Part shown: piece by piece, positions 8,610-17,684 of the stretch | How positions within the stretch are numbered: position 1 is the first letter of the stretch | How the letters are laid out: the number at the start of each line of letters is the position of its first letter | Assembly (NCBI RefSeq): GCF_003286085.1 | Contig: NW_020825333.1 | Span: 1,240,001-1,304,000, forward strand | Source: Drosophila persimilis | Lineage: Eukaryota; Arthropoda; Insecta; Diptera; Drosophilidae | Reading direction: 5' to 3' | DNA: 64,000 nt | Notes under the pieces: model-generated | The model's input: the letters and a program-made list of their open reading frames with translations, nothing else | Database searches by the model: none | Told to the model about the DNA's origin: nothing | Translations under genes and position numbers: made by a program

Positions 8610-9632
8610 ATGCCCACTGTTGAGGAGAAATCTCGCAAGACGTTTAAGCGGGTGAGTTCGCTGAGTTTGACCCATCCACCCAGCTCCAACGGCTCAGTCA
8701 CTACGCCCACATCTTCCCGTCCGGCCCCAGCTGAGCAAGGTCCGACCACGTCCAGGGCTCACACACCACATGCCTTTGAGGCCTGGTTGCTCCCCTCGGG
8801 AGTCCCTCGCACGGTTCCTAGCACTATGGGCGCCAGTTCCGCACAGTCTAAGTTTGCCTTGGCTGCAAGCAGACTGACCCGCTTCGACCAGAAGCTCAGC
8901 GCTCCAGATGCTAGCACACCAGCCCGCTCGCTCTCCCAAGTCCATCGAGAACAACTCCGAAGCCTGTGGGCAAAGGTGGACGCGGAGTTCGCGGCCTGTT
9001 CGGTGACGATGGCGGAAGAGGATCCAGAGGGTGTAGCTGATGTCCAAGAGATGTACGATGACTGCTACGCAGTCTACTCGCAATGCCTGGCCGAACTGAA
9101 CGATCAGCTCGAGCCCCCGACTGTCCCTCACACGCCGCAACTGGCCGTTCAAGTGCCGACTCCCGGCGGTTGCCACCTCCCTCCATGTGACACTGAAGTT
9201 TTCAGTGGGGACTACCAGCAGTGGCCCACGTTCCGAGACCTGTTCAACGCCATCTACATAGAAAACCCAAGGTTGGCTCCAGAGGAAAAACTGTTCCACC
9301 TCAACAAAAAGACCAGCGGTGAAGCCCACGACATAGTGGCACAGGCTCCACTTACGAACGAGGGTTTCGCGTCCGCATGGAACGCCCTCCGTGATCGTTT
9401 CCAAAACAAGAGGCTGATACTCAAGGCCCAGCTGAAGATCCTTTTCAGTCTGCCCCAAATCCGTACCGAGTCAGCAGCAGCGCTAAAAGAGCTCCACAGG
9501 GCCGTCCACAAGTGCCTCACGACACTCACCCATTCCGAGGTCTCCACAGACAGCGTTTTCGCTGACGGAGTGTTAGTGTACCTCATTTCCGCTAAGCTGC
9601 CAAAGACGACCTTAGAGTCCTTAGTCCGTTGA
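8610..9632 (+). CDS. BEL-1 Gag, N-terminal ORF (copy 1)
   Basis: The 340-codon ORF begins with ATG at 8610 in the context CAAAACATGC. Residues 15-75 are Ser/Thr/Pro-rich; 90-165 form a charged helical region with QLRSLWAKVDAEF and a Cys/Tyr-rich MYDDCYAVYSQC; 198-320 match the BEL/Pao Gag core (DUF1759) with FSGDYQQWPTFRDLF, EKLFHLNKKTSGEA and NKRLILKAQLKILF. The family forms the virus-like particle shell. The frame ends where a short stop-rich insertion interrupts the Gag just before the zinc-knuckle part. Copy 1 also lacks about 15 bp just before that stop compared with copy 2. Confidence 0.85.
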   Translation: MPTVEEKSRKTFKRVSSLSLTHPPSSNGSVTTPTSSRPAPAEQGPTTSRAHTPHAFEAWLLPSGVPRTVPSTMGASSAQSKFALAASRLTRFDQKLSAPDASTPARSLSQVHREQLRSLWAKVDAEFAACSVTMAEEDPEGVADVQEMYDDCYAVYSQCLAELNDQLEPPTVPHTPQLAVQVPTPGGCHLPPCDTEVFSGDYQQWPTFRDLFNAIYIENPRLAPEEKLFHLNKKTSGEAHDIVAQAPLTNEGFASAWNALRDRFQNKRLILKAQLKILFSLPQIRTESAAALKELHRAVHKCLTTLTHSEVSTDSVFADGVLVYLISAKLPKTTLESLVR

Positions 9633-9651
9633 CTTGACGAGTTGAGTTGAG

Positions 9652-10188
9652 TTGACGCACAAGTCCGAAATTCCCACCTGGCACGCCATGGCGGAGCGGT
9701 ACCTGTCTCTCGAAGCAACCGAGGACGACCATCAAGGCATGGAGACTCAGGCCCACTCCACGGCGAGCATACGCACTTCAGACAATTCGAGAAGCAATCC
9801 TTATCCTAGGAGTGTCCACTCGTTCGTGACCACAGTGAATCAAACGAGGAGCACGTGTGATCTCTGCTCCAAAGAGAATCATCCAATCCGTTTATGCCCT
9901 TACTTCCTTCAAATGCCCGCTGACGATCGCTCCGACTACATTAAGCAAAAGCAGCTTTGTTTGAACTGCTTTGCAAGGGGCCACCAGATACGAGCATGCC
10001 AAAGCGCCCACAATTGCATAATTTGTGGAGGCGATTTCCACAACGGTACAAAATTCCTCAGCGTAGCCAGAGCTACATCTACCAGAACCAAGTGTGCAAA
10101 ATACAAGTTCGTCCGAAGCCCAGCCAAACGTTCAGTCGTATTTCGCCTCCGGCACGAGTGCTGTCCTCCTAGGCACGGCCATCGTTAA
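9652..10188 (+). pseudogene. BEL-1 Gag C-terminal zinc-knuckle region (copy 1), separated from Gag by stops
   Basis: Two Cys/His clusters, CDLCSKENHPIRLC and CLNCFARGHQIRAC, followed by CIICGG, form the nucleic-acid-binding end of Gag. The segment is cut from the N-terminal ORF by in-frame stops at 9630-9650. Relative to copies 3 and 4 it has lost 50 bp at about 10027, which removes the last HHTLLH-type knuckle and throws the reading frame out of phase with the protease. It has no good start of its own. Confidence 0.75.
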
Positions 10189-11785
10189 TATTTGCCACCT
10201 GGGAAAAACTTTCCACGCCCGCGCTCTCATCGACTCTGGCTCAGAGGCGACGTTCATTACAGAACGTCTTGTGGACATGATCAAATTACCATTACAACGT
10301 ATCCAGGCACAGGTCTCTGGCCTAAATAATGCCGTATTCGCTCAGTCAAAGAAGCTCTGCAGTTTTTCCATTCGTTCTCCGACTAAGCCGGGCTTACAAC
10401 TAAATGCCACAGCCTACGTTATTCCGGAATTGGCCGCGAATATTCCATCGCATCCGATCTCGCAAGGGTTCTTGAGAGACCTGCCGAACCTCTCATGGGC
10501 GGATCCGACCTTCTATGGGAGTTCACAAATAGATGTCCTGATTGGAGCGGATATCCTTCCGTCCATTCAGTTAAGTGGCTCACTGACCAACATCTGTGGC
10601 TCTCTCCTCGGGCAGGAGACCATTTTCGGCTGGGTACTCACAGGTCCAGTGCCTCAGGTGATGAATCAAATCTCATCGTTCTCGAGTCAAATTTCTAGAC
10701 GACCTATCACACAGGTAGAAGACTCGGGGTCTTTTTACGACAGCAACTTCCTTCCAGCTCCCTCCGCAGAAGTTCTCGAACGGTCTCCTGACCGACGGAA
10801 ATATTTCCAAAATATGCACTGTATGAAAGCTCTACGCTCCGGTCCGAATTCAAGCCTGAACTCGAAGGTGAATCCGTCCTTAGATCAACATAGCCTCACC
10901 AGACTATGTAACCGGGCGGCAATTTCCAATGTCTTAAATGTGCCTCTCACCCGTTCCAAGATCGTTACTAATGTGTCTTCGACGCCTTTATTTCAACTTA
11001 GTTCTCCGCACCCAGATATGGCCCCACGTCCCCGCGCCAACCGCACCAGGGAGAACCGACGTGCTCGGGAAATTGGCTCCTACCGTTGCCGAATCTGCCA
11101 AGGAGTCCATCCGCTACGGACCTACCACCAATTTCTTCTCCTGAGCCCCGAAGAGAGACTCCGAGCTGTCCTTATCAACCAGTATTGCGGGAACTGCCTG
11201 GCTCACCAACACTCCGGCAAGAACAGCCACACGCTACTCCACGTACCCACGTCTCGTCGTCCAGCCCGCTCAGCCTCGGGAGTATCGTCGCCATCTAAAT
11301 CGAACCATGCCAAACGCCGCCCTCGTCGTCCAGCCCGCTCAGCCGCGACTGTACCGTCGCCATCTACATCGGCTCACGACGAACGACACAATCGTCTCCC
11401 CGCGAGCCGCCCCGTCGTAGGACCCACGGCGCCATCCACAGATTTCTCAAGAGCAACCCCCGTTTTGCGCATCCTCACGCCTATCCGACCGTGGAGCGAC
11501 ACTGAGTCGACGTCCTTGTCAAGTCCAGAGCGTTTTTTTTTTTGGATGAATCGGGTCTGGGGCGTACGCCCAGCCATAGGCCTCCCCATTATACTTTGCA
11601 ATCCTGCAAGGGCGGGGGGGGAGGATGTTCAGGCCAGCAGTAAACAATTTCCGCGCACTGTGCCAACTCCGTGCGCCCCGGTTCCAACTCGCTCTCGCGC
11701 GCTCGGAGGGGCGCTCGGATCCACAATCTACGATCCACTCGGCGCTCACGGCAGCAAAAGCATCATAAGGCATAGAGTTATTTAG
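10094..11785 (+). CDS. BEL-1 aspartic protease plus second zinc-knuckle/basic tail (copy 1)
   Basis: The retropepsin-like domain has the catalytic ALIDSGSEATFI (near residue 45) and the second conserved segment DVLIGADILPS (near residue 150), followed by GWVLTGPVPQ, the usual end of BEL/Pao protease before RT. Instead of RT, the frame continues about 340 residues: a linker, then CRICQGVHPLRTYHQF and CGNCLAHQHSG, a degenerate zinc-knuckle pair, then Arg/Ser/Pro-rich repeats (SRRPARSASG). Coding ends in practice at the purine tract at 11611; the last ~55 codons read into the LTR. The same structure occurs in copies 2, 3 and 4. No RT, RNase H or integrase is present. Confidence 0.8.
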   Translation: MQNTSSSEAQPNVQSYFASGTSAVLLGTAIVNICHLGKTFHARALIDSGSEATFITERLVDMIKLPLQRIQAQVSGLNNAVFAQSKKLCSFSIRSPTKPGLQLNATAYVIPELAANIPSHPISQGFLRDLPNLSWADPTFYGSSQIDVLIGADILPSIQLSGSLTNICGSLLGQETIFGWVLTGPVPQVMNQISSFSSQISRRPITQVEDSGSFYDSNFLPAPSAEVLERSPDRRKYFQNMHCMKALRSGPNSSLNSKVNPSLDQHSLTRLCNRAAISNVLNVPLTRSKIVTNVSSTPLFQLSSPHPDMAPRPRANRTRENRRAREIGSYRCRICQGVHPLRTYHQFLLLSPEERLRAVLINQYCGNCLAHQHSGKNSHTLLHVPTSRRPARSASGVSSPSKSNHAKRRPRRPARSAATVPSPSTSAHDERHNRLPASRPVVGPTAPSTDFSRATPVLRILTPIRPWSDTESTSLSSPERFFFWMNRVWGVRPAIGLPIILCNPARAGGEDVQASSKQFPRTVPTPCAPVPTRSRALGGALGSTIYDPLGAHGSKSIIRHRVI

Positions 11786-11975
11786 TTACGTTTTCACCCC
11801 CGCTTCAACCTGTCGACATACCGCGCGAATACCCAATAACTACATGAACATTATATATATATCCATACAACGAAACCCATCGGCCTTTCCTTTCTGTGAC
11901 GACTGCTAGGAGTTTAAACTGGAACATACACCTCGCCGTTGGATAATTGAAGCTCGATCCGCCCCACTACAAACA
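11626..11975 (+). mobile_element. BEL-1 copy 1 3' LTR (350 bp)
   Basis: It follows the purine tract 11611-11625, starts TGTTCAGG and ends CTACAAACA, with GAGAG next. It has a single GCGCTCGGAGGG unit. It differs from the 5' LTR by this unit and about ten small changes. Confidence 0.9.
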
Positions 11976-11980
11976 GAGAG

Positions 11981-12699
11981 AGAGATCTCGGTTCCACCAG
12001 AGTGGCTTGGACCTCTTCTTCCTTCTCGAGGGTTTGCACGATGCGTGGTAGGCGTTCAGTAACTCGTTGGATAGGGTCTTTAGGGACTTCTCTATATCCT
12101 CCGCAGATTTCACTGTAACTGTCTTTTTAAACTTTACCCAGTTTGTGTTCCGGGGGTTTCTGTTATCTTCGAAGAGGGTTCGAATTCGCACTTGAACTGA
12201 ATGTACTTATGGTCTGAGAAGGATGGTCTTTCGAGGACTCTTCAGTCGGATACCAAAGTACTCTTTCCCGTGACGAGAGTTAGGTCTAGCACGTTTGACG
12301 AGGTGGGACCTACGAAGGTGTGTTCCTCCCCCACGTTTGCTACGTCTAAGTTAGTGGATAAGATAAAGTCTTGGAGTGACTCACCTCTATCGTTGATGTC
12401 GGGGCTTCCCCACACATTGTGATGGGTGTTGGCGTCTGCGCCAATGAGGAGTTTGAGATTTCTTGAGCCGGCTTCTGTCACCAGACTGCTAAGTTCTTCC
12501 GGTGGAGCGGGCCTGTCGTGTGCCATGTAGCAAGAAGCTGCCATAAGACGCTTTTCCTCGCTCTACAGCATCACTACCGTCAGGTCATACCTGCTGTAAT
12601 GAGATATAAGATGAGCATGGATTCCTTTCGGTTGTATGGCAGTTCTGTTCCAGCTTACCGCTGTTGAGTAGAGAAGGTTGATATTTGAGGACTATAGTC
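11981..12699 (-). pseudogene. LOA/Baggins-like LINE ORF2 endonuclease part (unit A)
   Basis: The minus-strand frame 12544-12242 encodes an APE-type endonuclease segment with LLIGADANTHHNVWGSPDIN and GPTSSNVLDLTL, the catalytic Asp/Asn and His-proximal blocks of LOA/R1-type LINEs. 12191-11981 continues with the post-endonuclease region ending in PLWWNRDLSL. A frame change near 12200-12240 separates the two. The element continues at 6732 on the other side of BEL-1 copy 1. The N-terminal part (12545-12699) is present but frameshifted. Confidence 0.65.
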
Positions 12700-12702
12700 A
12701 GG

Positions 12703-13388
12703 TCATAGGGCGGCTTGCTGCAATCCAATCAGCAGGCCTTTTTGCTCTTGTGGAGGTTGAGCTGCAGCACCCTTAGCGTCATGGGTGGCTAACTGATCCT
12801 TACTCGACGTGTTGAATATAATTGTCAGGTCACCGTCTTCCTCTTCCTCCGAGTCGTCCAGCGCAAGACCCTGGGCGGCCTCCACTATGGTCTCCAGACC
12901 TAGGTCCTTCTCGACCTCGCCTGCCTGGAGGGTGTGCGCATCTTTGTCCTCGTGGTGGTGCTTTTTCAGCCGTAGGTAGACGCTACCTACGCCCCACGCC
13001 ATCTTCCCGAACTTGGGATACAGAATGTTACTGCCTCCTTGCTGATCTGGAGGATCACATGCTGGCCCTCCTCGTTGGGTAATGGGCTACCAGCGTGTAT
13101 AACCCTCCAGCCTGCCGTTGGCACGTCGGGATTCTATGTCTGCAGCAGCTTCAGTGCTCGCTCCCCTTGGACAGTAATGGGGAAGAGCACGTTCACCTTT
13201 GGTATGGACGGTATCAGCTCCCTATCTACCACCTTCAGCTTGGCCCCCTCCCACAGAGCTTCCAGTTGCGGCACCTTCTGCACCAGCAACTGCCGCGTTG
13301 GGTCGTCGTTGCATTTGAGGATCTTGACCCCGTTCATGCATCCCGCTCCATTGAACGTGGGCATTGGAGCGCTGGGGTCCTCCTCCAT
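12703..13388 (-). pseudogene. LOA/Baggins-like LINE ORF1, frameshifted
   Basis: 13388-13134 reads an ORF1 segment with QKVPQLEALWEGAKLKVVDR and IPSIPKVNVLFPI, like the DUF4780-type ORF1 of LOA elements. After one in-frame stop and a frame change near 13000, 13002-12703 continues with MAWGVGSVYLRLKKHHHED and an acidic stretch (DSEEEEDGD). In the family, ORF1 is the RNA-binding partner of ORF2. Identical breaks occur in units B and C, so decay preceded duplication. Confidence 0.6.
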
Positions 13389-13804
13389 TTCCGAGATGAG
13401 GGACTGAACGAGCTGCGCGTGGACTAACTTCTAACTTGGACTAACGTGGACTAACTTCTTGATCTTCTTCTTGTGTCGATAGCGGCACCCGAGCGGCTCA
13501 CCCTGCAACGCGTCGTTTTTGTGGCAGTAGTATTACAACTGACATGATCTTCTCCCGCCGGGCCCGAAGGTCACCCCAGGGGCACCAAACCATAGCGTTT
13601 AATGCCTGCCCGCCAGGCATCTCTAGCCATGGCCCTGGTTCAGTTCCGCCGACTTAAGATCGGGAAGACGCTGGACCATTGCCTTAGGTAGACACTGCAT
13701 TACCCCGGACAGAGCAAGCGACAGTGCATTACCCTCGCCCGGGATAATGCACTGTCCATTGCCCAGCCGGCACCTTCGTGGAGGGTTCAGCTAGAGCGTT
13801 CTTG
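13389..13804 (-). mobile_element. 5' part of the LOA-like LINE, no intact ORF
   Basis: This GC-rich stretch lies upstream of ORF1. It contains short repeats of GGACTAACTT (13421-13462) and an imperfect hairpin at 13722-13754. I see no recognisable protein. It ends abruptly at CR1 sequence near 13805. Confidence 0.45.
13722..13754. repeat. Imperfect inverted repeat (hairpin) upstream of LOA ORF1
   Basis: The arms CAGTGCATTACCC and GGGATAATGCACTG pair with one bulge around a short loop. It is present in unit B with one change (28020-28052) but missing in unit C (38897-38910), where only CAGTGCAGTG remains. Confidence 0.7.
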
Positions 13805-14340
13805 CCAGCCGATAGCATTGAGCATTAAGAATTGAAAAGTTTGACCAAGCTATTACATAGCGAGAGTGAGAAGTAGGAGAACCAACTTCTTCAAATTTTG
13901 TATAAAGTCTTGATTTTAAGATTTTCAGACTGGAAAACTCTTTGGCAAATCAAGGGGGCTTTCCAGATCTAATCGGACAAGAATAAATGTGCCAAAAGCA
14001 TTGTAAAAAATTTGTGTGCCTTTTATGACATCAGTGCACAAGTACAAAACGGACCAATCAAAATCACTAATAAGGTTATTAAGCTTCGCAAACTCGGCTT
14101 TACGAAAGTAAGTTAAGTTAAGTAAGATTTTAAGTTTTTTAGACTGTAAAATTCTTTGGTAAACCAAGGGGCCTTTTAAAATCTAATCGGACAAGAATCA
14201 ACAAAGTTTCTGAGAGCATTGTAGAACCATTGTACAATTTATGATATCAGCGCACAAGTTAAAAACGGACCAATAAAAATTCCTTATGAGGTTATTAAGC
14301 TTCGCAAACTCGGCTTTACGAAAGCAGCGGACACGTTCAG
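13805..14340 (-). pseudogene. CR1-like LINE, region between endonuclease and RT, tandemly duplicated
   Basis: The minus strand shows FRKAEFAKLNNLISDFDW and KGTQIFYNAF, the segment that precedes RT in the same family (compare 17400-17640). The segment occurs twice in a row, at about 14112-14330 and 13805-14108, as diverged copies joined by short GTTAAGTTAAG repeats. It is truncated at 13805 against the LOA-like LINE. Confidence 0.6.
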
Positions 14341-14910
14341 GTAGCGACACTTCGAAAGTAGGATGGTAGGCGTCTTCAGGTATAGTGAGCGGAAGGGCTC
14401 GGCTAACATCATCGTGACTTAGGCACTAGGTACCAGACTCGTTTACCGAAGACCAAACAGATCCTGGCATGTTGAAGTCACCAAGAACTATGATATGATC
14501 TTTATTTGATAGCGAGGAAGAAACAGCAGTTGAAGCGGACAAATGCAGCTCATAAATAAAGATATCCGAAGAAGGTGAAATATAAACGTGCAAGAAATGA
14601 ATATAGCGAAATCGGGAAGAATCAGGTTTACACACAGGAGTTCCAGTTCCGGTTGAACCTGGACTGTGAAGTGTTCCGACGTGAAGATAGAGTCCACTGC
14701 AATCAGAACCCCTTCTGCACGTGGAGACGAACGGTCCTTTCTAAAAGTTGTGTACCGACCTGCCAAAACCTCGGAACTAAGAATGTCCGGCTTTAACCAG
14801 GTTTCAGTAAACGAAATAACGTGGGAAGCAAATGCAATACTTCCCACGCAATGCAATACGGAAAAGAATGCGAAGCTTACTACGTAAGCCTCTAACATTC
14901 TGATACGTTA
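14341..14910 (-). pseudogene. CR1-like LINE endonuclease (unit A), frameshifted
   Basis: From about 14905 downwards the minus strand shows the ORF2 start NVRGLRSKLR, then TETWLKPDILSSEVLAGRY and further on HIIVLGDFNMPGSVW, the metal-binding Glu and the GDFN block of APE-type endonucleases of CR1/Jockey LINEs. At least two frame changes separate these blocks, one near a short duplication of GTGGGAAG sequence around 14820-14850. The enzyme would nick target DNA to prime reverse transcription; this copy is dead. Confidence 0.65.
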
Positions 14911-14922
14911 CTAAAAGAGAAG

Positions 14923-15420
14923 TTAGTTTTTTGGAATGGTGGAAGCAAGGCGGGAAGTTGGGGACGAGGAAATTGAGGTTGATGTTGGTACACTGGAATG
15001 ATTTGTAAGAGTTTTGGGGGGCCTATTCTTCTTCTTAGCCTTAAACTCCTTAACCACCAAATGCCCCGGCCAAAATTTGGCGGACCAAATGGTGTCAAAT
15101 TGAGTTGGAGGGATGCTTATCTTAAATGAGGCTATCTCCCTGGCATACTAGAAGTTAAATTTCTCCACCTTTAAGCCCACGGCTTTTATTTTGCTTTGAA
15201 TAAAAGCAATTACATCATTAGATGTGAGGTCAGGGGCCAGCCGTGAAACAAAAACTTGTCGTTTTGGTGGGACTCCCACCAGTGGTTTGGGCACCACAGG
15301 CGTAGTACCTGTGGTGGCAATATCCGGAGGTCCGGAACGTCTATTTACTGGTGGGATCGGAATAGACGGGACAGCTAGCGAGCTTGCGGACACGGACGCT
15401 GCAGACGTACATGGCTGCAC
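14923..15420 (-). pseudogene. CR1-like LINE ORF1 C-terminal part (unit A)
   Basis: One minus-strand frame runs from 15420 to a TAA at 14923-14925, broken only by a TAG at about 15148-15150. It starts in a Ser/Pro/Val-rich region and contains KRQVFVSRLAPDLTSNDVIA and IKAVGLKVEKFNF, a fold like the RRM-type domain of LINE ORF1 proteins, then a basic/Pro/Ser tail. The same TAG is present in units B and C. The N-terminal PHD part seen at 46190-46410 is not attached here. Confidence 0.6.
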
Positions 15421-15929
15421 GTTCTCCTAAGCGATGTGTTCAAACATGAACATTCCCTAATTTATCAAAAAAATGGATCACTAAAGAAATTACATAAAGT
15501 AGATAAGATCTGTAGCCCATCAAAAGATACTACAACAAAACAGAAGTGGGAAAAACACTTAACCAATGCATTCTTAAAATAACACTAATGTAAGCATGTC
15601 CTTTCTTGGACGTTGACATGCAATGACTGCATCTTTCAAGAGGCGATGCAGCTACTGCACCGTCAAGTGGCCCGTGTGAAATCAGCAGAAGGCTGTTACG
15701 CGCGGATCCCAGGAAAAACGCAGCCCTCCCCCCGCCCAACCGACCGAGGGGCGCTGCCGCATGACGCACGGTGCGTAGCCGAACCGAACGCGAACATGCA
15801 TGAAAGATAGCTGATGCAGGAAAATCAGCACTAAACTTGCTGAGAAACTAAGCATGCATTCAAAATACAAATACCACTACAATTACTAATTACTAGAAAG
15901 GTGTGTAAGGATTAGTAATTTAATAAGAG
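15421..15929 (-). mobile_element. CR1-like LINE 3' untranslated region (unit A)
   Basis: In unit C (40559-41080) and in the inverted copy (53291-53460) this stretch lies downstream of the RT C-terminus in element order, which identifies it as 3' UTR. It includes a GC-rich block (about 15690-15800) with CGACCGAGGGGCGCTGC. There is no ORF with support. Confidence 0.55.
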
Positions 15930-17647
15930 GTTCGCTCCTGGTGTACTTTGTACTGAGGGCATCATACACAGGAGCCGTATTCTAAGATCGGACGAACAAG
16001 CGAGGTATAGAGAGTCTTTGTTATATAGGAGTCGTCAAAGTCCTTTGACCTCCTCTTTATAAACCCAAGCACGCCCATGGCCTTATTTACCATGGTAGAA
16101 ATGTGTTGGGAAAACGTTAACTTGGGGTCTAACATAACACCCCGATAATCCACCAGAGTAATTCTCTCAAGAGAACCACCAAATAGGGTATAGGGAGCCA
16201 ACAAAGGGCTAGAACGATGAAATGTCATAACTTTGCATTTCGAGGCATTAAGCTGTAACAAGTTTGCACAACACCATGACTGAAAGCTATTGAGATCGGA
16301 TTGCAAGCGAGAATGAAATGAAATGTCCTTGTCCTGGACACAGAGTTTAACATCATCAAAATACATAAGTACTCGAGAGTATGTTAATACTGAAGGCAAG
16401 TCATTAATAAAGAGTGTGAAGAGTAAGGGGCCTAGATGGCTGCCCTGTGGTACTCCCGAAGAAACCTTTACTGGTAAAGAGAGGGAGTTTTTGAAGAGGA
16501 CTCTTTGAGACCTAGAACAAAGATAGCTAGAAATCCATATCAGGAGGTTGGGCGGAAACCCTGAAAGGTCAAGTTTATGTGCTAAAAGGGAATGGTTTAC
16601 AGAGTCGAATGCTTTACTAAAGTCGGTGTAAATAACATCCGTCTGTAAGTTACCTTGAAAGCCTTTAATAATGAAAGAGGTAAACTCTAACAAGTTCGTG
16701 GTGGTTGATCGCCGCCTTATAAATCCATGCTGAGTTGGAGATATAAGTGACTTGCAGAGATCTTGTAAGTGCGGAGTTAAAACCTTCTCAAACAATTTGG
16801 GAATAGCGGATAACTTTGCTATACCTCTATAATTTTTTGCATAAGAATTGCTATCTTTTTTATGGAGAGGAATTATAAACGATTCCTTCCAGATTGGGGG
16901 GAAGCAAGAGGAATCAATGGACAGAGTGAATAGTTTAAGCAAAGGTCCACACAGAGCCTCGGCGCAGTAACTGAGTACACAACCTGGAACCCCGTCTGGA
17001 CCCGGTGAAAACACCGGCTTAACTAGTCGAAGATCATGAAGTAGGGAACATTCATTTAACAAGGGACTGAAAATGCCGTTTGACCTCGGTAATCCGTATG
17101 GGTACGGTTGACCAGAGTAGCTTTCCTCAGAATAGGTGGTTTGGAAAAACTGGGCAAAAAGATCGGCAATGTCCTGATCATTATTTGCCGACGTATTACA
17201 AAATGATAGCGAGGATGGGTGTGCGGACGTTCTACGCTTACTGTTTACGAAGCAGTAAAACTGTTTAGGGTCCTGAGAAAAACGTATCCTGCAACGAGAT
17301 AGGTAGTTCTTATAGCATTGAGCATTAAGTACTGAAAAGTTTGACCGAGCTATTACATAACGAGAGTGAGAAGTAGGAGAACCCACTTCTTGAAATTTTT
17401 TATAAAGTCTTGATTTTAAGTTTTTTAGACTGGATAACTCTTTGGTAAACCAAGGGGGTTTTCCAGATCTAATCGGACAAGAAAGCGGGACACAAGAATC
17501 AAAAAATGTGCCAAGAGCATTGTAAAAAATGTTTGTGCCTTTTGTGACATCAGTGCACAAGTACAAAGCGGACCAATCAAAATCCCTAATTAGGTTATTA
17601 AGCTTCGCAAACTCGGCTTTACGAAAGCAGCGGACACGTTCAGGTAG
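15930..17647 (-). pseudogene. CR1-like LINE reverse transcriptase (unit A), long open frame
   Basis: A minus-strand frame is open from 17803 to 15962; the LINE part starts at 17647. It contains the pre-RT segment, then RT motifs FSPGPDGVPG, YTDFSKAFDSVNHSLL, SSGVPQGSHLGPLLF, the active site YFDD at 16352-16363 (usually YADD), and the thumb region ending YGSCV. The last ~100 residues and the stop are missing at 15960, where the sequence jumps to 3' UTR, so the protein is C-terminally truncated. The first 52 codons of the open frame come from filler and BEL-1 leader antisense, not from the LINE. Confidence 0.75.
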
Positions 17648-17684
17648 TCTACTCGACCGATCCAATACAGTTGGTCCATACAGC
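17648..17684. other. Filler between CR1 and BEL-1 copy 1b
   Basis: These 37 bp match neither the continuing CR1 sequence (compare 14341 on) nor the BEL-1 leader (compare 8175 on). It is likely non-templated or unidentified sequence at a rearrangement junction. Confidence 0.4.

Larger units (their letters stand above)
6733..11975 (+). mobile_element. BEL-1 copy 1: complete insertion lacking RT/IN
   Basis: The 5243-bp element has 5' LTR 6733-7096, tRNA-Tyr PBS 7098-7115, leader, Gag, protease region, purine tract GGCGGGGGGGGAGGA (11611-11625) and 3' LTR 11626-11975, flanked by GAGAG. It sits inside the LOA-like LINE, opposite in orientation. Between protease and purine tract there is no RT, RNase H or integrase sequence; instead there is a second zinc-knuckle-like, basic tail. 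It would depend on another element's enzymes to move. The two LTRs differ at roughly ten positions plus a 12-bp repeat unit (eye count), so the insertion is not very recent. Confidence 0.9.
4735..17253. repeat. Segmental duplication unit A
   Basis: This block reappears at 19028-31551 in the same order and orientation with scattered substitutions and few indels: a 22-bp difference near 6093, a 12-bp LTR unit and a 15-bp difference near 9617. Every nested junction is shared: BEL-1 gag/MULE-like/gypsy integrase/LOA LINE/BEL-1 copy 1/LOA LINE/CR1. Independent insertions cannot explain that, so the block was duplicated as DNA. Confidence 0.9.

Noticed and set aside
11626..11785. C-terminal ~55 codons of the BEL-1 protease ORF
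   Set aside because: They read through the purine tract into the 3' LTR; the same codons in other reading contexts are LTR sequence, so they are not taken as protein.
12822..13427. Plus-strand ORFs of 86-122 codons opposite LOA ORF1
   Set aside because: They are shadows of the ORF1 remnant with no family resemblance.
14488..14898. 136-codon hydrophobic minus-strand ORF that looks like a membrane protein (also 28786-29196, 39629-40036)
   Set aside because: Only its middle carries endonuclease motifs; the hydrophobic end is the frameshifted continuation of the CR1 endonuclease.
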